Shown here piece by piece: positions 57,580 through 64,000 of a stretch of 64,000 bases of DNA. The position numbers and the translations under genes were made by a program. The stretch lies in contig NC_088340.1 in assembly GCF_036884655.1 (NCBI RefSeq), forward strand, positions 29,514,501-29,578,500, given 5' to 3'. The number at the start of each line of letters is the position of its first letter. The first letter of the stretch is position 1. The notes under the pieces were generated by a model. The model ran no database searches and was not told the origin of the DNA. It saw only the letters and a program-made list of their open reading frames with translations. The stretch is from Musa acuminata AAA Group (Eukaryota > Streptophyta > Magnoliopsida > Zingiberales > Musaceae).

Positions 57580-57938
57580 TGATAAGACCCTAAAGTCTTA
57601 TCGTAAAAAAAAATAAGAGAAAGGGATGATCACTTCGAGGGGATCGGCCTCCTTGATCGCTTCGAGTGGATTGGCCCTCCTTAATCGCTTCGAAGGGATC
57701 GACCTCCTAGGGTTTGTCAAAAGACAGAATAGTATTTTTTATAGATAACTAAAAAGAAGCAGTTACATCCCTATTTATAGAGTTCCACCCAAAGTCCATC
57801 AGGACTTGAACTCTAATAATAAATAAATATTAAATAAACCTCTACTTGACTCTAACTGAACCAAACTGACTCAATAAACAACTGGACTAAACAGACTCAA
57901 TAAACATTATTCAAAAGCTCAGAAAAAGGGTCCTAACA
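57580..57938 (-). repeat. H array LTR 2 (5' LTR of H1, 3' LTR of H2)
   Basis: 359 bp. TATAAATA (element sense) at 57772-57779; three-copy GATCGCTTCGAGGGGATC array at about 57630-57705. Confidence 0.9.
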
Positions 57939-59160
57939 GTTCCTACCTCTTCAAATCAGCCTTGTCCTCAAGGCTGAGCAGCATCAATCTCGGGGAGCTT
58001 CTCTTTCAGCACTTTAGCCATAGACTATCTGTAATGCATCACAACCCGTTGATCATGTAAGTATGGTCTTCACTTTTTTATAGTGTAAGCAATAGGCCGG
58101 TCTTTCAGTGTAGTAATCATTGTATGAAACTTTTGGCCCTGTATAATCAATTTTATCTTGGAACCTTTGCTATCACAAGTGAAAATTCATCCATCAACGA
58201 TCTTTACTTCGAATCTGTCTAGTCTTCGATGTGGTGGGCCAATCGGTCAACAGTCTCACTGTCCATAAAATTATTAGTGCTACCAGTATCAATCAAAACT
58301 ATAATAGGCTGATGCTCTAGAGTTCCGGCAACTTCCATAGTTTGCGGGTTAGAGTAGTCGGCTAATGTATGCATTGTATGTATGGTAGGTTTAATGTCTT
58401 CATTAGAATTTATACCTTCATGATCAAAGTCCAACTCTTCTGTTTTCGGTTCCTCTCCAATTGGCTCAATCATCATATGTTGCCCTGGTTTACATTGGTG
58501 CTCCATACTCCACTTTTCATCATAGTACAAACCCTTTGCTGAATTTTTCTTGAGTTCTTCTTGGGTTAGTCCTCGGGTATCAAGGCTTTAGTTGGAAATA
58601 GATATGGTGGGTGGCTTACTGATTATCTGGTGATTATCACTTCTGTTTCCATGATTTTCTCTATTGATTTTCTTCTCATGTAGATGTGCTAATGAGATCG
58701 CAGCTATCATAGTACGGGGTTGACGAGCCTTAACTTCATACCGGATCTCTAGAATAAGCCCTTCAATAAATGTATCCAGAAGTTATCGTTCTAACTAATC
58801 TCTAGCTTGATTTGATAATCTTTCAAACCTACTTTGATATTCCAACACTATAAAAGTCTGACAAATTTTGGCGAGCTATCCATCCACCTTCATGTATAAG
58901 CAGATTGTGTCATAATCTTGGGGCCCTTTTCCAGTATTTCCATATCTGTGTAACGTAGAACTTGAGCTCCCGTCTTGTTGAAATTTGTTGAGGCTCTCCA
59001 GTAGGCTTTTTTTGAAATCATTAAGTGTTTCTTGTAGTTGGTTCTCAATTCTAATTTCCAATACTTCCATTTGTGCTTTTATTGAGTTATCGATGGCCAT
59101 TTTGTAAAACTGCAAATCTGTAATCTCAACTCTTGTTTCTGGTGTCAAGACTAGGGCATA
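57939..59160 (-). pseudogene. H2 protease and shortened gag
   Basis: Minus strand. Protease at 58219-58530 keeps the catalytic motif (IDTGSTNNFMDSE) after HYDEKW-type MYYDEKWSMEHQCKPGQHMM. Gag keeps its N-terminal part (MAIDNSIKAQMEVLEIRIENQL at 59096-59036 region, KKSLLESLNKFQQDGSSSS) and its C-terminal part. The middle, including the FSRW motif and WYGW block seen in H1, is deleted near 58865-58890. There are frameshifts at the gag start. As in H1, RT and integrase are missing. Confidence 0.83.
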
Positions 59161-60347
59161 AACCACTGCCCTACTCGGTGCTATTGTTGTGATGCAATCG
59201 GTGGTAGCACTATTGGAATGAAGGGTTGCTACGAGGATATGGGGATGTAGCTGTGTTTGCTGCATAGGAGGCAACGATGCTTGCTATGGTCGCTACGTGG
59301 AGGGATCACTACTGCTGAGGTCTGGGAGGCAGCGATGGTGGTGCGGCTGGAGCAGCACTGCCAAAGGCTCGCCGTTGCGATGGCTGTGACGGTGCGGATG
59401 GAAGGTAGCGTTGCTCTATCTCTATCACACTACGGAAGGAGGCACTAGTGAGAGGCAATGATGCTTGTTACAGTCGCTACGTGGAGGGATCACTGCTGTT
59501 GTGGGCTGAAAGGTGACGATTGCGACTGTTGCGACCCAAAGAAGCAATTGCCGAGCAGTCAGGTTGAGGCTGCAGTGATGGCAACCGACAACTATAGCAG
59601 CGGAGGCAGAACAAGAGGGAGGTGGCGTTGAAGCGGCCGGGGTTAAGGCTGCAGTGGTGGCAACCGGCAACTGCGGCAATGAGGGGACCCTCGTGACTAT
59701 AGTGCGGCTGGAAACAGGGGTAGCAAGGTGAGTTGCTTGTGCTCTGTTTCACTTACAAGGGATGCAGGGCAAGGTGGAGCAGTGGTTGGGAGGCAAGCGG
59801 CGGTCGTCGCACGGTGGCCCGTAGCGGTGATGGGTCGGTTGGGCAGCGATAGCGCTCGAGGGGAAGATGAGTGTTGGAGGAGGCATGGCTGGTGGAGGCA
59901 TGGTTGGAAACAAGGGCAGCAGCGGTGAGTTGCCCTGTTTCGGTTGTCGTGAGGAGGGGGGCAACCGACGGTTGTGGCTGCGACCCGGGGGGGGCACGGT
60001 GGCAGGGAAGTTAGGGCAGCGTCGCCGATAGTATCAACGACGAAGGGGTGGTCCGCCGGCAAGGAGACGGCGCTAGTGGTCCTTCTCGCTCAAGCGAGAT
60101 GGGGAAGCGAGGAGGAGAGGTCGCCGGTTGGGGGGGCAGCGGCGGCGTTGGTCGATCGATCGGGAAGCAACGCCGAAGGTGGGAAGGAGGGAGCAAAGGT
60201 CGATGTAGGGCGCGGCCTGCCGAAGAGCAGGGGCAGCGATGGGGAAGAAGGGAAGCAAGGAACCCTTTTCGGTGGCCGCCGGGGTAACAATAATTTCTTC
60301 CTTTTTTTTTGGATAGTTATGTTGCAGCAAGAACGCCAAGGATCGCT
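59161..60347 (-). other. H2 5' leader, GC-rich with internal duplications
   Basis: About 1.2 kb. A 50-bp block (59267-59316) recurs at 59450-59500, and GGTTGAGGCTGCAGTGATGG at about 59563 recurs as GGTTAAGGCTGCAGTGGTGG at about 59641. Similar in composition to the G2 leader. No gene called. Confidence 0.65.
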
Positions 60348-60441
60348 GCTCTGATGCCAAATGATAAGATCCTAAAGTCTTATCATCGCTCTGATACCAA
60401 ATGATAAGATCCTAAAGTCTTATCATCGCTCTAATACCAAA
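60348..60441 (-). repeat. PBS plus two tandem 40-bp LTR-end/PBS units in H2
   Basis: PBS-like GCTCTGATGCCAA (60348-60360) is followed by two 40-bp units, 60361-60400 and 60401-60440, differing by one base. Each consists of an LTR end (ATGATAAGATCC...CTTATC) plus PBS (GCTCTGATACCAA or GCTCTAATACCAA). The true LTR begins at 60442. Confidence 0.95.
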
Positions 60442-60791
60442 TGATAAGATCCTAAATTCTTATCGTAAAAAAGAAGAAGAGAAAGGGATGATTACTTCGA
60501 GGGAATCGGCCTCCTTGATCGCTTCGAGGGGATCGGCCCTCCTTGATCGCTTCGAAGGGATCGGCCTCCTAGAGTTTGTCAAAAGACAGACTAATATTTT
60601 TCATAGATAACTGAAAAGAAGCAGTTACATCCCTATTTATAGAGTTTCACCCAGAGTCCATAACTTTAATAATAAATAAATATTAAATAAACCTCTACTT
60701 GATTCTAACTGAACCAAACCGATTCAATAAACAACTGGACTAAACAGACTCAATAAACATTATTCAAAAGCTCAAAAAAAGAGTCCTAATA
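60442..60791 (-). repeat. H array LTR 3 (5' LTR of H2, 3' LTR of H3)
   Basis: 350 bp, the terminal TAACA mutated to TAATA. Three-copy GATC array at about 60487-60570. Confidence 0.9.
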
Positions 60792-61279
60792 GTTCCTCCC
60801 TCTTCAAATCAGCCTTGTCCTCAAGGTTGAGCAGCATCAATCTCGGGGAGCTTCTCTTTCAGCACTTTGGCCATAGACTATCTGCAACGCATCATAAACC
60901 GTTGATCAAATAAGTATGGTCTCCACTTTTTGATAGTGTAAGCAATAGGTCGATCTTTCAGTGTAGTAATCATTACATGAAACTTCTGGCCCTGTATAAT
61001 CAATTTTATCTTGGAACCTTTGCTATCACAAGTGAAAATCTATTCATCAACGATCTTTACTTTGAATCTGTCATAGTCTTTAATATGGTGGGCTAATCGG
61101 TCAACAGTCTCACTGTCCATAAAATTGTTAGTGCTATCAGTATCAATCAAAACTATAATAGGCTGATGCTTTAGAGTTCCAGCAACTTCCATAGTTTGCG
61201 GGTTAGAGTAGTCGGCTAAGGTATGCATTGTATGTACGGTAGGTTTAATGTCTTCATTAGAATTTATACCTTCATGATC
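60792..61279 (-). pseudogene. H3: 3' interior and protease fragment, truncated
   Basis: Colinear with H1 and H2 from the LTR into protease: LIDTDSTNNFMDSETVDRLA, the catalytic DTG being DTD. Stops occur downstream. It ends abruptly at 61279 within the region before protease, at a fold-back junction. Confidence 0.83.
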
Positions 61280-61313
61280 GGAGAGGAACCAAAAGCAGAA
61301 GAGTTGGACTCCG
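61280..61313 (+). repeat. Inverted 34-bp scrap at the H3 break
   Basis: GAGAGGAACCAAAAGCAGAA followed by GAGTTGGACTCCG is the reverse complement of the sequence expected just ahead in H3 (compare 56035-56067 and 58432-58465). H3 therefore ends in a small fold-back. Confidence 0.8.
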
Positions 61314-61861
61314 TATTTCTCTTGTATTTCTCTTGTGAGGCCCTAAGTGAGAGCATCTTATGAATACATAGTTTTCGATTTCACGAGTTTTCTACTCCCA
61401 ATCATCGCACAAATATATTATATCATTGTTTTGTGAAACCAATTTTATTTTCTATTTTTCACTGTACACGTGATGCTCTTTCAAGGTTTTCCAACACCTT
61501 GCATCGCCCACAAGTAGACAATAGGAAGAACTAGATAGAAAAGTAGATCGACAACACAAATGGATCATTTAAGCATTGTAAATTAAAATTGAATAATATA
61601 TTTTCATAAGCGAAGGGTGCTAATAAATAGTTCTAAAGTATTTAATTTCAAAACGTGGCTCTCATATCGATTATAAGCATAAAAATCATAATTATACTAT
61701 TATTAAATAAAAAATTTAATGTAAGAAATTAAAATCAAATAATAATATATTAAATTTATGATACTTATATTTCGATGTAATTCAAAAAGCCTTTATCTAA
61801 TTTATAAGTACACCGTCGTCAGATCCGAAAGCTACAACGATTTGCATGAAGAACTATGCTT
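61314..61861. other. AT-rich stretch with no recognised repeat
   Basis: No open frame of note, no LTR, PBS or pol similarity to anything else in the window. It may be a relic of host intergenic DNA or an older unrecognised repeat. TGCTT at 61857-61861 would be the left TSD of I. Confidence 0.6.
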
Positions 61862-62711
61862 TGTTGAATCTCGTATTTTGATGATGAAATCACTTGATAT
61901 ATATTTATGATTTAATCTACGTTTTGAGTGACGCAGGATGCTTCGATCAAGATGAAACAATTAAAGCAGGAAAATCATGTTGTGCCGGAGGAACATGTCA
62001 GAAGATTGGACGCTGGGCCGGTGGATCGGTCGACGTATCGATAGAAGGCTTCGGGCCATGGACTGGGGCATCGGGCCAAGAAGAGCAGGTATTGTGCCAA
62101 GGATATCGGAGTTGCGGAGTCAACTGGCCGATTGGGCAATAGGCTGCAGGAGAGGACGATGCGCCGAAGAATCAGACGAAGCGTCGAGGGACCAATGACA
62201 TGCCGGACAACTTGGTTAATTGCTTAGGATTAATTGTCTCGATCGAAGTTTTGTTTTAAGTGTGCAGGATTAACTACGAAGAAAGTGAGACATGCAGCAG
62301 GAGTTGCGCCGGAGTCAAGACAATGATCACGTTGGGAGTTCAAGAGTTCGACGGAAGTTCGGACAATCGTCGGAAGTTCTACGGGAACAAATCCGAGAAG
62401 TCCATAAGCTTGCCAAAGAAGCTCGTCGGAACTCGCCAAGTGAATCGTCGCAAGTCCAGGAGTTTGCCGGAAGTCCGCAGGAGCATCACTGAGGGTTCAT
62501 CGGATGATCGACGGAAGTTCGCCGGAAGCTCGCCGGAAGAAGCGATTGACGCACCGGAGCAAGTTGTAGTAAATGTCTTAGGAAAACTCGTAGTTAGCAC
62601 ATTGATTAAGTTGGAAATGGGAGGTGATCCCATTAACTTAATCTTGGGACAATTGGGCCCTTGAAAAACCCAAATTGGGCCGAATGGATCAACCCATTCA
62701 GACCCTGATTT

Positions 62712-63030
62712 TTGCCAGGCGGTTGAACCGCCCAAGGCAGGAAGTTGCACCGCCTGGGCTCAGTCTCCGAGCGAGACTGGGAGGTGCAACCACTCCAGCC
62801 AGGCGGTGGCACCGCTTGGGGCTCAATCTCCGAGCGAGACTGGGCGGTGCAACCTCCCCTAACAGGAGGTGCAACCGCCTTAGTCAGGAGGTGCAACCGC
62901 CTGAGCTCGGTCTTCGAGCTCTGGTAGGAGGTGCAACCGCCCCTGAGAGGAGGCGGCACCGCCCAGAGGCTCAGTCTTCGAGCTCTGCCAGGTGGTGCAA
63001 CCGTTCCAATCAGGAGGTGCAACCGCCTGG
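62712..63030. repeat. Palindromic box array in I LTR
   Basis: About ten GGCGGTTGAACCGCC, GAGGTGCAACCGCC and GGCGGTGGCACCGC boxes alternate with GAGCTCGGTCTTCGAGCTC-like units, mirroring the inverted array of LTR B. Confidence 0.88.
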
Positions 63031-63087
63031 TCCCAGAATTCCGGGAATTGACAGTTTTGAGCTCCAAATTTGAACTGGGTTGGGGCC

Positions 63088-63095
63088 TATAAATA
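63088..63095 (+). promoter_or_regulatory. TATA box of I LTR
   Basis: GCCTATAAATACCCC just after the box array. Confidence 0.65.
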
Positions 63096-63925
63096 CCCCA
63101 CCCATTCAGCACTGAAAGGGCATGAACATACACCGAAATCTTGATCCTTTTCTGTGATTCTTAGAGCTCAAAATTGTTGTAAAGGCCAAAAGTTCTTCTC
63201 CCTCTGTTCTTCCAAGTTCTGAGTTGTAAAGAGAGGAGAGAAAATTCTGTAAGGGTTGTCTCCTAAGCCCGTCAAAAGGAGTGAAACTGTAAAAGGGTGG
63301 TTGGCCTTCGCCTATTGAAGGAAGGCCTCTAGTTGATGTCGATGACCTCGTCGGTGGAGGAAGCCAAAAGTGGAGTAGGTCAAGATTGACCGAACCACTC
63401 TAAATCTCGGTTTGCATTTACTTTGAGCATCTTATCTTTACTGCAAACCTCCTCAATAGCTTACTGCCTTCTATGTTTTTACGAACGTGTTTCAAAGTTC
63501 AGTGCTTTCCGAATCGGGATTTAAAAACGCAAATCAGTTTTATCGTACGAACGTCATATTTCAGTTTGCGCTTACGTTCTGATTTCCATTATAACTGCAA
63601 ACTACCTTTATATCTTTGCTTTAACTGCATCTCGCCTTTTCTCAAGTTAAAGTGGTTTACGAATCAGCTTTTATACCGAAATCGCTTTTATCGTACGAAC
63701 GTCGTATTTCAGTTTGCGCTTATATTCTGATTTCCATCATAACTGCAAACTGCGTTCATATCTTTGCTGCATTTCTCCTAGTCAAAAGTTGAAGTGATTT
63801 ACGAATCGGCTTTCGGCTTTCTTACCAAAATCACTTCTATCGAACGAAAGCAGTTTTCGATTTTAATCGCAGAAGGTTTTCCGCTACACTAATTCCCCCC
63901 CCTCTTAGTGCTCTTGATCCTAACA

Positions 63926-63940
63926 ATTGGTATCAGAGCC
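63926..63940 (+). other. Primer-binding site of I
   Basis: ATTGGTATCAGAGCC immediately after TAACA. Confidence 0.95.
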
Positions 63941-63975
63941 TGGTATTTCTCATTTCGGATTTACACCCGAGAGAA

Positions 63976-64000
63976 ATGGCTCTTCATGGCTTTCAAGAGG
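63976..64000 (+). CDS. Element I gag, first codons (runs off window)
   Basis: ATGGCTCTTCATGGC opens MALHGFQE, matching the MAYAGNQEG start of B gag at the same distance from the PBS. Only 25 bases are present, so nothing can be said about intactness. Confidence 0.75.

Larger units (their letters stand above)
55304..61279 (-). mobile_element. H array: three Gypsy units head-to-tail sharing LTRs
   Basis: Order on the plus text: LTR 55304-55571, H1 interior, LTR 57580-57938, H2 interior, LTR 60442-60791, H3 interior (truncated). Each inner LTR has a PBS/leader on its left and the 3' interior end on its right, so neighbouring units share one LTR. Interiors are about 2.0 and 2.5 kb and hold gag and protease joined directly to a C-terminal WRSYLLD-type tail, with no RT or integrase. 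Same family as G2. Confidence 0.88.
61862..63925 (+). repeat. Element I 5' LTR (Sirevirus type)
   Basis: TGTTGAATCTCG...GATCCTAACA, 2064 bp. The first 400 bp or so resemble LTRs X and M, and the rest resembles LTR B (AGTTCGACGGAAGTTCGG, box array, TTACGAATCGGCTTT units), so it looks mosaic. Boxes at 62712-63030, TATAAATA at 63088-63095, C run 63895-63902. Confidence 0.92.

Noticed and set aside
56798..57582. GC-rich frames in the H1 leader (also 59425-60360 in H2) as candidate genes
   Set aside because: Low-complexity, overlapping on both strands and located between PBS and gag.

Overview
This 64 kb window is plant nuclear DNA made almost entirely of LTR retrotransposons. I found no host gene, rRNA, tRNA or CRISPR array. 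The evidence is tRNA-iMet primer-binding sites (TGGTATCAGAGC), Ty1/Copia and Ty3/Gypsy (chromovirus-type) proteins, polypurine tracts, and target-site duplications (TSDs). The element types suggest a repeat-rich angiosperm, probably a monocot; I could not test this by search.

Nesting, oldest host first. D is a decayed minus-strand Sirevirus-type Copia element (3614-3920 and 42662-44835). It was entered by X (minus Copia, extends past the left edge), by G1 (minus Gypsy, 3921-42656, TSD GATAG) and by E (minus Copia, from 44836). G1 is cut by C (complete minus Copia, 5330-13935, TSD CCTTT), by G2 (collapsed plus Gypsy, 14441-15773, TSD GGAAG) and by A (plus Sirevirus-type Copia, 15844-39439, TSD AAAGC). 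A is cut by B (minus Sirevirus-type element without pol, 16988-25908, TSD CTTTC, inside A's 5' LTR) and by G3 (plus Gypsy, 28426-33535, TSD GCTTC/GCTTT, inside A's integrase). This is a four-deep nest (D > G1 > A > B or G3) whose joins can be read to the base.

The right third is more scrambled. F (plus Copia, from 49491) lies in E. Within F are remnants of a C-family LTR (C2/C3) carrying a 238-bp AT dinucleotide run, two opposed Sirevirus LTR pieces (K, M) and a small Gypsy end (J). Next comes a head-to-tail array of Gypsy units sharing LTRs (H1, H2, H3; 55304-61279). A 548-bp AT-rich stretch with no recognised repeat follows (61314-61861), then the 5' LTR and first gag codons of element I (61862-64000).

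The most coding-competent pieces are C gag-pol (one frameshift and one nonsense codon), B gag (527 codons, open) and B ORF2 (368 codons, open). ORF2 is an extra gene of A and B between pol or gag and the 3' LTR; it looks envelope-like or plant-transposon-protein-like. G1 and G3 share the same internal deletions in reverse transcriptase and integrase, so they belong to a family that spread after losing its own catalytic core. B and the H units also lack pol. The best leads are: an apparent internal promoter for ORF2 that reuses the palindromic GGCGGTGGCACCGCC boxes of the LTRs; tandem LTR-end/PBS units in the H array; a repeated 18-bp hairpin motif in the leader of C; and C tracts close to the PBS in Sirevirus-type LTRs.
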